Assembly (NCBI RefSeq): GCF_900155935.1
Contig: NZ_FTLW01000002.1
Coordinates: 496,001-560,000, forward strand
Reading direction: 5' to 3'
DNA from: Solilutibacter tolerans
Lineage (GTDB): Bacteria; Pseudomonadota; Gammaproteobacteria; Xanthomonadales; Xanthomonadaceae
Length of the DNA stretch: 64,000 nt
Part shown: positions 15,760-25,059 of the stretch, one piece after another
Layout of the letters: each line of letters begins with the position of its first letter
Numbering within the stretch: position 1 is the stretch's first letter
Notes under the pieces: model-generated
The model's database searches: none
Told to the model about the DNA's origin: nothing
Seen by the model: only the letters and a program-made list of their open reading frames with translations
Translations under genes and position numbers: made by a program

Positions 15760-17346
15760 TTGGCAGCAGTACGCAACCGCACCACCGTCGGCGTGATCGA
15801 CATATTCGCAGGCCCCGGGGGGCTGGGAGAGGGCTTCAGCAGCTTCGAGAGGGTGGCCGGCTCCGGTGTGCATCCCTTCGAGCTTGCCGTGTCTGCTGAG
15901 ATGGAGACCTCTGCACACTCCACCCTCACGCTCAGATCGTTCTACCGACTTCTCGCGAGAGAAGAGGGGCCTGCTCCACCCTCGTATCTCCACTATCTTC
16001 AACTCGTGGCAAACGGACAGGCTGCTTCTCCCACAGACCACTTCCGCAACACTGAGCATCGAGCGCTGTGGTCCCAAGCCCAACAGGAGTCTCTCAACCT
16101 GACGCTGGGCATCCCGGAGCACAACGAAATGCTCCACCAACGCATCGAATCAGTGAAGGGCGGATTCGATGACTTGGTACTCATTGGCGGACCACCTTGC
16201 CAAGCGTACTCGCTGGTTGGCAGATCAAAGATGGGCAACCGGGTCGGCTTCAAGACCGACGGAGATAAAAGACACTTCCTCTATCGTCAGTATCTGGCCA
16301 TCCTTCAGAAGTTCAGGCCAGCCGCTTTCATCATGGAAAACGTGAAAGGGCTGCTGACCTCGAAGGTGGGTGATCAGCAGATGTTCACATCGATCCTGCG
16401 CGACTTGGCAAACCCCGGTGAAGCGCTGGGAGTTGGAAGCTCAGGCCCGGATTCCACATACCGCCTGCTTCAACTTTCGGATGATGGGAGTCTGCAAGAC
16501 GTACGGGGAGTGGAAGAGCTTGATCCGGCGCGGTTCGTCATTCGGTCCGAGGAATATGGAATCCCGCAGGCACGTCATCGTGTGATCATTCTGGGGGTCA
16601 GGGCTGACATCTGGTCAAAGCGGAGAGCAAACTTCGCTGGCCTTCAACGCGCGTCTGCGGATGTAAGCACAAGGCAGGCGCTAGCAGGTTTGCCGCCATT
16701 GCGGAGCGGCCTCAGCCGTCGCAAGGACGATGCTGATGAATGGTTCGAAGCAATGGAGTCGGAACGGCGTAAGGTCATTCGGGCAACGCGTGTTCGAATG
16801 CCCGAGGTGGCCCATGAACTCGAGCACATGCAACCGGCCGCATACCTGAAGCGCATTTCCACCCGCTACGTACGGGGTGCAAGTGCGATTTCCAGTGTCC
16901 TACGCCCTGATACCAGTCATCCGGTACTGAACCATGAGACGCGTGGGCACATGGCCGGCGATTTGGGGCGCTACATGTTCAGCGCGGCCTATGCAGCGTT
17001 TCATGGGAAGTCGCCCGTTAGTAGCGAGTTTCCATCCCAGCTTCAACCTGCGCACAGGAACTGGACAACTGGGGCGTTTGCGGACCGCTTCCGTGTTCAG
17101 CGTCAGGAGTCGTGCTCCAGCACCATTACCAGTCATCTGTCCAAGGATGGTCACGCGTTCATTCATTGGGATCCGACGCAATGCCGCAGCCTAACGGTTC
17201 GTGAGGCTGCCCGGCTGCAGACTTTCCCTGATGACTACCTGTTTCTTGGCAACAGAACCCAGCAATATGTTCAGGTAGGCAATGCCGTACCGCCTTTGCT
17301 TGCCCGACAGATCGCCGGCGCCGTGTGGCAAATTCTGGCGGGTTAG
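15760..17346 (+). CDS. DNA (cytosine-5) methyltransferase
   Basis: A 528-residue m5C methyltransferase. Motif I FAGPGGLGEGF is at about 16-26, motif IV GGPPCQAYS has catalytic Cys147, motif VI is MENVKG near 193, motif VIII is QARHRVIILG, and motif X is VQVGNAVPPLLARQI near the C-terminus. The variable target-recognition part lies between VIII and IX and does not reveal the recognition site. The only starts upstream of motif I in this frame are TTG (15760) and GTG (15793). TTG is used here because it keeps the usual short lead. The gene heads a five-gene operon and would protect host DNA from the associated system. Confidence 0.9.
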   Translation: MAAVRNRTTVGVIDIFAGPGGLGEGFSSFERVAGSGVHPFELAVSAEMETSAHSTLTLRSFYRLLAREEGPAPPSYLHYLQLVANGQAASPTDHFRNTEHRALWSQAQQESLNLTLGIPEHNEMLHQRIESVKGGFDDLVLIGGPPCQAYSLVGRSKMGNRVGFKTDGDKRHFLYRQYLAILQKFRPAAFIMENVKGLLTSKVGDQQMFTSILRDLANPGEALGVGSSGPDSTYRLLQLSDDGSLQDVRGVEELDPARFVIRSEEYGIPQARHRVIILGVRADIWSKRRANFAGLQRASADVSTRQALAGLPPLRSGLSRRKDDADEWFEAMESERRKVIRATRVRMPEVAHELEHMQPAAYLKRISTRYVRGASAISSVLRPDTSHPVLNHETRGHMAGDLGRYMFSAAYAAFHGKSPVSSEFPSQLQPAHRNWTTGAFADRFRVQRQESCSSTITSHLSKDGHAFIHWDPTQCRSLTVREAARLQTFPDDYLFLGNRTQQYVQVGNAVPPLLARQIAGAVWQILAG

Positions 17347-17365
17347 AGCCGAGGGGGATGGAGAC

Positions 17366-18862
17366 ATGACCAGCGCAAGTGAAGTCCTGCTTCGGCCAAG
17401 TGCCGGTACGCTGCTCGAGTCGATGCGTGACATCGGATACTCGTTCGACAGTGCGCTTGCCGATATTGTCGACAACAGTATCTCTGCGCGAGCAGGTCGC
17501 ATCGAGATAGTGAATGGTCTCGACGAATACGACCAGCCATACGTCGCTGTTGTCGACGACGGACATGGGATGGCGCCCGATATTCTCACGGCCGCCATGC
17601 GGCATGGCAGCAGGAGTCCAACGGATGCGAGACAGGAAGGGGATCTGGGCCGCTTTGGCCTCGGCCTGAAGACGGCGTCCTTCTCGCAATGCCGCAGGCT
17701 GACTGTTGTGAGCGCCATCGCAGGCGATGTCCACGGGCGCAGGTGGGATCTGGATCGCGTCTTGGAAAGCGACGAGTGGCTGCTGCAGGTGCTGGATCCG
17801 CGAGAATTACGAGGACTTCCCGGTGCGGAGTTTTTGCCTGAAATCGGCACGATGGTGCTCTGGCAATCACTCGACCGATTGGATGCGGAAGACGCGTCTC
17901 CCCAGCAGTCCCTAGTGGCCCTGAATGAACTTTTCGCCAGTGCACGTAGCCACTTGTCGCTGACGTTTCACCGCTACATCCGGCCAGAACCGGATGACAG
18001 CGACATCAAGCCTGCGTGCATCTCAATCAACGGTCTTGAGGTCGACGGTGCTGATCCGTTCGCCATCCACATGAGTCCCACCTCCGATAGCCACGAGATC
18101 GCGCACCTCAGGGCGGGAGGGGCGCAGATCACTGCACAAGCGTTCACCCTGCCGCACCATGCTCGCCTGTCGAGCCAGCAGCTCGACAAACTGTGCATGG
18201 GATCGACACTTGCGGAAACGCAAGGGCTGTATATCTACCGGGCAAAACGTCTGATCAGCGGCGGAACATGGCTTGGGCTGTCCAAGAGGACAGAGATGTC
18301 GAAGCTGCTACGGGTCAAGGTTGATGTTCCGACATCCTTGGATGCCTATTGGGGAGTCGACGTGCGCAAGTCGCGTATTCGGCCTCCGGCAGCGGTGAGG
18401 ACGCGCCTTCGCCCCCTTGTAGAGAGAATGACCCAGAGCGCCAAGCGTCCATACACCTATCGCGGGCGCAAGCAAGTGAGCAGCGCTCCTCTGCCGCTGT
18501 GGCATCGAGTGGATGAGCGGGGCAACATCCGCTATGCGATCAATCGCGAGCACCCGCTTGCTGCCCAAGCTTTTGCAGCCATGGAAACATCGGCGCTCGA
18601 GTCGCTCCTTGTCGCCGTCGAAGCAGGTCTTCCTCTCGAAGCGATGTTCTCGGACATCGGTTCACATCCACAGGATGTAAGACAAGCCGACTTTAATGAC
18701 GAAGGCCTGGAGCAGCTGCTCCTCGCATACATGCATGCGCTTGCTCCAAACAGCGATCGTATTTCCGAAGCGACATCCAGTCTGATCATGAGTACGGTGC
18801 CGTTTGCCGGGGACGTGCGAGTTCGACGCCTCATTGAGAAACACCGCAGAGTTGAAGACTGA
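17366..18862 (+). CDS. MutL/MORC-like GHKL ATPase
   Basis: A 498-residue protein from the ATG at 17366, 19 bp after the methyltransferase stop with a G-rich ribosome binding site. The Bergerat ATP-binding fold is clear: LADIVDNSISA (31-41), DDGHGM (64-69) and GRFGLGLKTASFSQ (95-108). The middle and C-terminal parts lack the MutL endonuclease motif and resemble the MORC/MutL-like ATPases described in restriction-modification islands. Position two of this operon matches the MutL component of Mza systems. A role in DNA looping, sensing or complex assembly is inferred. Confidence 0.88.
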   Translation: MTSASEVLLRPSAGTLLESMRDIGYSFDSALADIVDNSISARAGRIEIVNGLDEYDQPYVAVVDDGHGMAPDILTAAMRHGSRSPTDARQEGDLGRFGLGLKTASFSQCRRLTVVSAIAGDVHGRRWDLDRVLESDEWLLQVLDPRELRGLPGAEFLPEIGTMVLWQSLDRLDAEDASPQQSLVALNELFASARSHLSLTFHRYIRPEPDDSDIKPACISINGLEVDGADPFAIHMSPTSDSHEIAHLRAGGAQITAQAFTLPHHARLSSQQLDKLCMGSTLAETQGLYIYRAKRLISGGTWLGLSKRTEMSKLLRVKVDVPTSLDAYWGVDVRKSRIRPPAAVRTRLRPLVERMTQSAKRPYTYRGRKQVSSAPLPLWHRVDERGNIRYAINREHPLAAQAFAAMETSALESLLVAVEAGLPLEAMFSDIGSHPQDVRQADFNDEGLEQLLLAYMHALAPNSDRISEATSSLIMSTVPFAGDVRVRRLIEKHRRVED

Positions 18863-18875
18863 TAGGAGGAAGTGA

Positions 18876-21614
18876 GTGAGTACCGAAATCCTGCTGCAGA
18901 TGGCCCGCGCCAGAATGTCCTCAAGCGAAATCAAGACGCGGGAAGAGGTTCGGGAGCTTGTTGAAGCGCTGGCGGCCCTGCCACCTCCGCTGCTTCCAGA
19001 AACGCCTGGGCAGGAACAGGTCGCAGCTGTAATCGAGCAGCTGGAGCATGAATTCACTGTTCGGCTGGGGCCTGCCCATACCCTGACGGGAGAAGGACAC
19101 AAGCCGTGGCTGGACGCGCGACGGCATGAAATTTCCTTCAACTACTGGCGTCGCTACAAGCAGCTTCTTCAAGTACATCATGGCTTTCCGAAGCAGGTCG
19201 TGGACGGGATCGACGACATCTCCGACAAGATCCTCGACTTGGCCGGTGATCCGGTCCAAGAAGGAACGTGGAGTCGCCGAGGCCTCGTGGTCGGTCATGT
19301 ACAGAGCGGAAAGACCGCGAACTACACCGGACTCATCAACAAGGCGGCCGATGCGGGCTACAAGCTGATCATCCTGATCGCTGGTATCCATAGCAACCTT
19401 CGATCACAAACACAGGAGCGCATCGACGAAGGGTTTGTGGGCCGCGATTCGGACCAGCTCCTGGGGCGCAATACCAATGCGACCTGGTTGGGTGTCGGCA
19501 ACATCAACCAGTCGTTCAGTGCCGTTGCATTCACAAGTCGCGCTTACGACTTCACCCGCCCACGCGCGGACGGGCTCGGAATTCCAATCGGCAGCCTGTC
19601 CCAGCCGGCTATTTTCGTAATCAAGAAGAACAAATCGATCCTCACCAATCTCATCGACTGGCTTCGCAGCACGAGCTCGGCCGGCGATGTGCTGACCATG
19701 CCAATTCTGGTGATCGATGACGAGGCCGACAATGCCTCGATCAACACATCCAAGGATCCAACCCTTCCCAACACGATCAACGGTTTAATCAGGAAGTTGC
19801 TCGCAAGCTCGACCAGGAACACGTATATCGGCTACACGGCAACGCCGTTCGCAAACATTTTCGTGGACCCAGAGAACGACGACGAACTGCACAAGGAGGA
19901 CCTGTTTCCCCGCGACTTCATCGTTGGACTTGATGCGCCTTCGAACTATGTGGGTGCCGCCGACTACTTCCTTGATGAAGACGGACCTGGGGACAACCTC
20001 TCGGTCCTACTGGAAGACGCGCATGATTGGCTGCCAGTCAATCACAAGATGCATGTCCAAGTCGATTGGCTTCCGGAGAGTCTCGAGGATGCGATCAACT
20101 GCTTTCTGATTTCCAAGGCGATCCGGATTCTCAGGGGGCAAGGCGCAAAGCATCATTCAATGTTGGTGAACGTGTCGCGCTTCACCGGCGTGCAGGGACA
20201 GGTGGCTTCCCTCATCCGGATGCGGATTCAGGCGCTTGCGATGGCCGTGGAGAACAGGCACAAGCTGTCCCCTGAGCAGGCGTTGCGTGACCCGCTGATG
20301 AAGTCCATTCACGCGAGATGGCAGGAGCACTATGACGGTTCCGAAGCAAAAGAGGGTTGGGCGGATATCCAAGGTGCTCTTCATCAAGCCGCTTCAGGCG
20401 TACAGGTTGCAGAAGTGAACGCACGGTCCGGTCCGAGCGCGCTCGACTACAGGAGATACAACGGCGTTGGTTTGAGCGTGATCGCCGTTGGCGGCAACTC
20501 CCTCTCCCGTGGATTCACGCTGGAAGGATTGACAGTCAGCTACTTCCTTCGCAACACCCAGATGTACGACACGCTGTTGCAGATGGGACGTTGGTTCGGC
20601 TACCGGGATGGCTACAAGGACCTCTGCCGACTGTTCATCTCACCCGAGGCGTTCGACTGGTACGCATACATCGCATCGGCGAGCGAAGAGCTTCGCTCGG
20701 AGATCGCCAAGATGGAACGCTATGGTCTTCGCCCAATCGACTTCGGGCTGGCTGTGAGGTCACATCCGGGGTCACTGATCGTGACCGCGAGAAACAAGAT
20801 GCGGACAGCCCAGCAGATGGTCCGGAAGGTTGGGCTGGCGGCCAGGCTCGTCGAGTCCTCGTTGGTTGTCGCCAATAAGGAGACAGCGGCACTGAACTGG
20901 GAACGGACGGAGAGCTTCGTGAAAAAGCTCGTCGGTTCGCACCTTCCCCGTGAGCCGCTGAAGGAGGACACGAATCCACGAGCGTCGATGATCTTCCGCG
21001 AGGTTCCCCAAGAGCAGGTTCTCGAGTTCGTCGGAGGCTTCGCGCTTCCGCCCGGCAACCCGGAGATGGCCGCCTCTCCGATCATCAACTATTCGGAGAA
21101 GCGAGATTTCCAGAATTGGGATGTCTTGGTCGCATCCAGCACACGCGCGGACGAGAGCCAGACGCTGGATATCGAAGGCCTTCGGATCGGTCTCCAGACG
21201 CGTGCCGCGACGCCACGTGGTACGGGGGGGCATACGGCGCTTTCGGTTTCCAAAAACAAGCGAAGGGTCGCCTCTCGTGGTCATGAGGTTGCTGGACTGA
21301 CACGCGCGCAACGCGAGTCCGTGGAGAGCGCATGGCGAGCCGAGAAGGGTGAGGCAAGCATTCCCGATTACAAGTACCGCGAAGTAAGGGAGCGGCCGCT
21401 GCTCATGGTTCATTTCCTCGACATGCGGGTACAGCACCCCAACTCCGAGGAGAAGATCGAACGTCACGCGGCCTATGGCATCAGCTTTCCGGGGCTGCGG
21501 GAGGGGCAGACTGAAGAGAAGGTCACGTATACGGCGAACCTGATTGCGTTCCGTGAACTGTACGGGGACGCCGATGCGGAAGGGGACGAGGACGATGATA
21601 AAGACTGGGACTGA
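18876..21614 (+). CDS. Z1-domain superfamily 2 helicase
   Basis: A 912-residue protein starting with GTG at 18876, preceded by AGGAGG. The Z1 ATPase core is evident: VGHVQSGKTANYTGLI (Walker A, Lys146), ILIAGIHSNLRSQTQ, VIDDEADNAS as Walker B, YTATPFANIF, and GGNSLSRGFTLEGL with MGRWFGYRDGY later in the chain. Z1 proteins are known as a family from operons with MutL-like ATPases, PD-(D/E)XK proteins and AIPR. It probably translocates on DNA. The C-terminal 300 residues carry no motif I can name. Its stop overlaps the next gene. Confidence 0.92.
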   Translation: MSTEILLQMARARMSSSEIKTREEVRELVEALAALPPPLLPETPGQEQVAAVIEQLEHEFTVRLGPAHTLTGEGHKPWLDARRHEISFNYWRRYKQLLQVHHGFPKQVVDGIDDISDKILDLAGDPVQEGTWSRRGLVVGHVQSGKTANYTGLINKAADAGYKLIILIAGIHSNLRSQTQERIDEGFVGRDSDQLLGRNTNATWLGVGNINQSFSAVAFTSRAYDFTRPRADGLGIPIGSLSQPAIFVIKKNKSILTNLIDWLRSTSSAGDVLTMPILVIDDEADNASINTSKDPTLPNTINGLIRKLLASSTRNTYIGYTATPFANIFVDPENDDELHKEDLFPRDFIVGLDAPSNYVGAADYFLDEDGPGDNLSVLLEDAHDWLPVNHKMHVQVDWLPESLEDAINCFLISKAIRILRGQGAKHHSMLVNVSRFTGVQGQVASLIRMRIQALAMAVENRHKLSPEQALRDPLMKSIHARWQEHYDGSEAKEGWADIQGALHQAASGVQVAEVNARSGPSALDYRRYNGVGLSVIAVGGNSLSRGFTLEGLTVSYFLRNTQMYDTLLQMGRWFGYRDGYKDLCRLFISPEAFDWYAYIASASEELRSEIAKMERYGLRPIDFGLAVRSHPGSLIVTARNKMRTAQQMVRKVGLAARLVESSLVVANKETAALNWERTESFVKKLVGSHLPREPLKEDTNPRASMIFREVPQEQVLEFVGGFALPPGNPEMAASPIINYSEKRDFQNWDVLVASSTRADESQTLDIEGLRIGLQTRAATPRGTGGHTALSVSKNKRRVASRGHEVAGLTRAQRESVESAWRAEKGEASIPDYKYREVRERPLLMVHFLDMRVQHPNSEEKIERHAAYGISFPGLREGQTEEKVTYTANLIAFRELYGDADAEGDEDDDKDWD

Positions 21615-22590
21615 TCCATGGAGTCAGATGAAACCGCACGGCGACGAATGGGTTGGGAGCCGCGCCGTAATGGGGCATCCCTTGGAGACCTTCTGGATGT
21701 TGCACCCGGATGGGTCTCCGGCCTTGCTTCTCAAGGAGATCCCGGCCACAACTGTTCCTGGTGAACTGCCAAAGCTTCGTGGACTTGGAATCACCCTTCG
21801 CAAGGACGCGAATGATTCCCTCGGTATCCTCTTGCATCTTCGCATTCCGGAAGATCGCGACGTCTTCCTGAGACTCTGCGAAGACATCCTAGGTCACTCT
21901 AGCGGGGGTCATGATGCTACCGATGCGGCACTTCTCGTGTTCAGCCGTTTACGCCGCTGGCAGTCCCTGCTTGGATTCGCACGAGGGGACGAGCTCTCTG
22001 AAGAAGAGATGCGAGGACTGTTCGGAGAGATCGCCTTACTGAGAGGGCCGTTGGCGTCGCATTACGGATTTGAGGAGGCGCTTACCGCGTGGGTCGCGCC
22101 ATTCCGCCACTCCCAGGACTTTGCTGTCAGGGGCTTGGTGATCGAGGTCAAGAGCCGCGTATCAGGGTCCAGACCTCAGGTCCGCATTTCCTCGCTTGAC
22201 CAACTGGAAGTACAGGCAGGGAGCATGAGGCTCGCCGTGGTTGAATTGATGCCGACGAGCGAATCCGATGGCGGGCAGTCGTTGAATGACGTCGTCCATG
22301 CCCTTCTGGACGAAGCCGGCCGCTGCAGCCAAGCCGTCGAAGACCAGGCCCGGCGAGCCATTGCAGAGTGGGGTTATGTTGCGTCCCGCAGCTATGATCG
22401 TCACAGGTTCACTGTGCAATCCATCATCGGCTTTCAGGTCTCTGACGAGTTCCCCAAGTTGATACGTTCCAAGGTGGATGCCCGCATCCTTGAGGCAGGA
22501 TACGTCCTCGGTTTGCAGGGGCTCGGTCCATTCGCGGTGTCTATCGAGAGTCTCGTTGCACCCTCAGGCTCGGAGTCGTCTGATGGATGA
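21595..22590 (+). CDS. PD-(D/E)XK motif protein, DUF4420 family
   Basis: 331 residues from the ATG at 21595, which overlaps the Z1 gene by 20 bp. An ATG at 21628 with GGAG just upstream is an alternative start. The nuclease-like centre shows EEEMRGLFGEIALLRG followed by an RHSQDFAVRGLVIEVKSRV segment: a conserved Glu, then Asp, then E-V-K, as in PD-(D/E)XK folds. This composition fits the DUF4420 component of Mza-type defence operons. It is a candidate for the DNA-cleaving subunit. Confidence 0.85.
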   Translation: MIKTGTDPWSQMKPHGDEWVGSRAVMGHPLETFWMLHPDGSPALLLKEIPATTVPGELPKLRGLGITLRKDANDSLGILLHLRIPEDRDVFLRLCEDILGHSSGGHDATDAALLVFSRLRRWQSLLGFARGDELSEEEMRGLFGEIALLRGPLASHYGFEEALTAWVAPFRHSQDFAVRGLVIEVKSRVSGSRPQVRISSLDQLEVQAGSMRLAVVELMPTSESDGGQSLNDVVHALLDEAGRCSQAVEDQARRAIAEWGYVASRSYDRHRFTVQSIIGFQVSDEFPKLIRSKVDARILEAGYVLGLQGLGPFAVSIESLVAPSGSESSDG

Positions 22591-24619
22591 AGAGATCCTG
22601 CGCTACCGTTCGGAGCTGCTGGCGGAGATACATGCCGGAGCGGTGGCCGGCGCGGATTATGAACGCACCCGCTTCGTGGAACGTGCTTGCGAGATTCTTC
22701 AGACGGGGGAGGAGTTCACGGACTATGGACTTTGCAGGGCAGATGCGGCGTGGAAACGGTCCCGCGTCCGGATCGACGGCTACAGCCTTTCGGAATCTGA
22801 TGGAATCCTGAGCCTCGTCGTGGCCGAGTTCTCGGGCAGCGAAGAGCCGGAGGATTTGAAGACCGAAGAGGTGAAGAGTCTCGTCGATCACGCTCACAAC
22901 TTCCTTCGTGGAAGTGCCTATGAAGATGTCGCCCTACTCTGGGACGACAGTCATGAGGCCCACGCGCTCTCCAAGGAGATCTTCAGCTTCACGAACGACC
23001 TCCTCACCAAGGCCCGCATCTATGTGGTTTCCGACCGGCCATTGGGAAGCAAGCTTGGACGGATTCCTGTCCCAAGCCTTGGCACAAGGGAAGTCGAAGT
23101 CCAACTGTGGGACATCGGGCGACTTGCGCGGGCTGACATGTCCAGCTCCGGCCGTGAAGCCATCACGATCGACTTCGTTGAACAATATGGGCGTGGTGTT
23201 GCAACACTCCCTGCATTGTCCGATGACGCCAAGTACAAATCCTTCCTGTGCGTCATGCCTGGCGACATGCTGGCAAGCCTCTATGACCGCTTCGGGGGGC
23301 GAATACTGGAGCAGAACGTGCGCGCCTTTCTAGGCGAAGGCAGGAAAGTCAACAAGGGGATTCGTCAGACCCTTCGCGAGAATCCCTCGATGTTCTTCGC
23401 TTACAACAATGGCCTGACTGCCACCGTGTCCGATCTTGTGATGGAACACGACGAGACGGGTGGCTTTTCGATCAGGTCGGTCACCGACTTCCAGGTTGTG
23501 AACGGAGGGCAGACGACGGCGTCTTTGTACTGGGCCCGAAAAGCAGGCTATTCATTGGATGGCGTGTCGGTGCAGATGAAGTTGTCCCAACTGCCCGAGG
23601 AAGGTTTCGAGGAGGCTGTGCACGACATCGCACGCTTCGCCAATGCGCAGAACGCGGTTTCGGCATCCGACTTGTTCGCAGGCCACCCCTACTTCAAGCG
23701 GATCGAGACCATTTCACGCCAGACGTTGGCACCGGCAATCAAGTCCGGAGAGGTAGGTAGTTACTGGTTCTTCGAACGGACGCAAGGCAGCTACAACGTC
23801 GAGTTGAAACGCAAGCGGGGAGTTGCCGCAAAGGCATGGGAGATGATCCATCCACGCAAGCAACGCATCACCAAGACAGACATAGCGCGCTACGAAGTCA
23901 CTTGGTCCGCCGTTCCGCACAGTGTGTGCTCCGGCGCCCAGAAGAACACGGCTGCCTTTGCCAAGCTCATTACTGAGCGATGGTCCAAGAATCCCGAGAC
24001 GTTCGATGCCGGGTATTTCAAGGCGGTTGTAGCCAAAGCAATCCTCACTCGCGCGTTGGATGGTGCTATCCCCGGCCAGAGCTGGTACCCAGGCTCCATG
24101 CTTCGACAGTTGGTCACCTATGCCATCTCGCTGATCTCGGATCGCCTCGGTGCCGAAGGCAAGGAAATCGACTACGAGGCGGCGTGGAAAACCCAAGCAG
24201 CCCCCACTTTCTTCATGGATGAGGCGTTGCGCATAGCTGAGAAAGTAGTCCCTTATCTCCAGGACATTCCTGCAGAACAGGTGAGAAACCGCCTTGTAAC
24301 CGAATGGGCAAAGCGGGAAGCCTGCTGGCTAAGACTACAAGCCTCCGATATCAGTCTCACTGAGAGCTTCGTTGCCATGGCGAAGCCAAGCCAACAAAGT
24401 GGGGAGCGATCCACATGGTCGCATAGGGCCTATGCACTCTGGAAGGACGGCAGCTGGGCGCGGCTCAGAGACTCTTCACTTGCGCAGGAAGTGCTTAGTG
24501 AAGGTGAGCGGGACATGGTTGAGCGTGCCGCGATAACACACAACTTCGGCTTCAAGGGCTTTCGCTTGCAGAAGCTCAACGAAGCATGGGAGAAGGCTGT
24601 GGATGCCGGCTTCGTCTAG
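22583..24619 (+). CDS. AIPR-family abortive infection phage resistance protein
   Basis: 678 residues from the ATG at 22583, overlapping the DUF4420 gene by 8 bp. The hallmark AIPR region is present around residues 265-325: FFAYNNGLTATVSDL followed by DFQVVNGGQTTASLYWA, and further on DIARFANAQNAVSASDLFA. The family is named for abortive infection phage resistance and is regularly the last gene in MutL/Z1/DUF4420 operons. The molecular activity is not established. The five genes are tightly spaced or overlapping, so they form one transcription unit. Confidence 0.92.
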   Translation: MDEEILRYRSELLAEIHAGAVAGADYERTRFVERACEILQTGEEFTDYGLCRADAAWKRSRVRIDGYSLSESDGILSLVVAEFSGSEEPEDLKTEEVKSLVDHAHNFLRGSAYEDVALLWDDSHEAHALSKEIFSFTNDLLTKARIYVVSDRPLGSKLGRIPVPSLGTREVEVQLWDIGRLARADMSSSGREAITIDFVEQYGRGVATLPALSDDAKYKSFLCVMPGDMLASLYDRFGGRILEQNVRAFLGEGRKVNKGIRQTLRENPSMFFAYNNGLTATVSDLVMEHDETGGFSIRSVTDFQVVNGGQTTASLYWARKAGYSLDGVSVQMKLSQLPEEGFEEAVHDIARFANAQNAVSASDLFAGHPYFKRIETISRQTLAPAIKSGEVGSYWFFERTQGSYNVELKRKRGVAAKAWEMIHPRKQRITKTDIARYEVTWSAVPHSVCSGAQKNTAAFAKLITERWSKNPETFDAGYFKAVVAKAILTRALDGAIPGQSWYPGSMLRQLVTYAISLISDRLGAEGKEIDYEAAWKTQAAPTFFMDEALRIAEKVVPYLQDIPAEQVRNRLVTEWAKREACWLRLQASDISLTESFVAMAKPSQQSGERSTWSHRAYALWKDGSWARLRDSSLAQEVLSEGERDMVERAAITHNFGFKGFRLQKLNEAWEKAVDAGFV

Positions 24620-24622
24620 GTT

Positions 24623-24850
24623 ATGCCTGCTGGAAAAAATGGCGATGCATGGTCTGAATGCCGACCTGACGGCTGTGGCCAAACACATTCCGGAAACACG
24701 ATTCGACTGCTTGTGAGGCTGATGGTCGAGCAAGAGGTGTCTAACGGTGATGTCGAAAATGTGCTGCGATATCTTCAGACGATTGGTGTAGGAAGAGTTC
24801 GCATGGGTCGCTTTCGACTCGATGCGGACGCTTTAGCAAGCTTTTCTTGA
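24623..24850 (+). CDS. Possible short protein after the AIPR gene
   Basis: A 75-residue frame starts 3 bp after the AIPR stop and ends in a sensible-looking segment (LLVRLMVEQEVSNGDVENVL, then RFRLDADALASFS). There is no ribosome binding site, and I know no family for it. It could be a small accessory protein of the operon, the remnant of a longer gene, or chance. Confidence 0.25.
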   Translation: MPAGKNGDAWSECRPDGCGQTHSGNTIRLLVRLMVEQEVSNGDVENVLRYLQTIGVGRVRMGRFRLDADALASFS

Positions 24851-25059
24851 GCTTGCTAATTTTAACTGGCCCCAGCTAATTTTAAGACGTTCTGCTAACG
24901 ACCCGAAGCGGACGTCAGGCTTTGATGCGCCGCAAGCGAAAACCGCTCGCAAGTTGGGCGATCGCTGCCCCAAAAGCCTGCTCTTCCGAGCTTTGCCACG
25001 TCTCAGCAGTAAGGAGTGATAGGACGCGACGCCTAGGTTCTTCGAGTGGAATGTTGGGT
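24851..25059. other. Boundary region between defence operon and repair cluster
   Basis: No supported gene. The left side has an A+T-rich doublet (GCTAATTTTAA at 24855-24865, AGCTAATTTTAA at 24874-24885) followed by an intergenic hairpin repeat copy. A minus-strand frame at 24915-25148 overlaps the reductase gene and has no ribosome binding site. Confidence 0.4.
24886..24916. repeat. Intergenic hairpin repeat, diverged copy
   Basis: GACGTTCTGCT on the left can pair with AGCGGACGTC on the right, with one bulge and a G-T pair. The loop reads AACGACCCGA. On the opposite strand it shows the same GTCCGCTTCGGGTCGTTAGC core as the copies near 6100 and 9600. It marks the right-hand end of the Mza-type operon. 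Confidence 0.6.
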
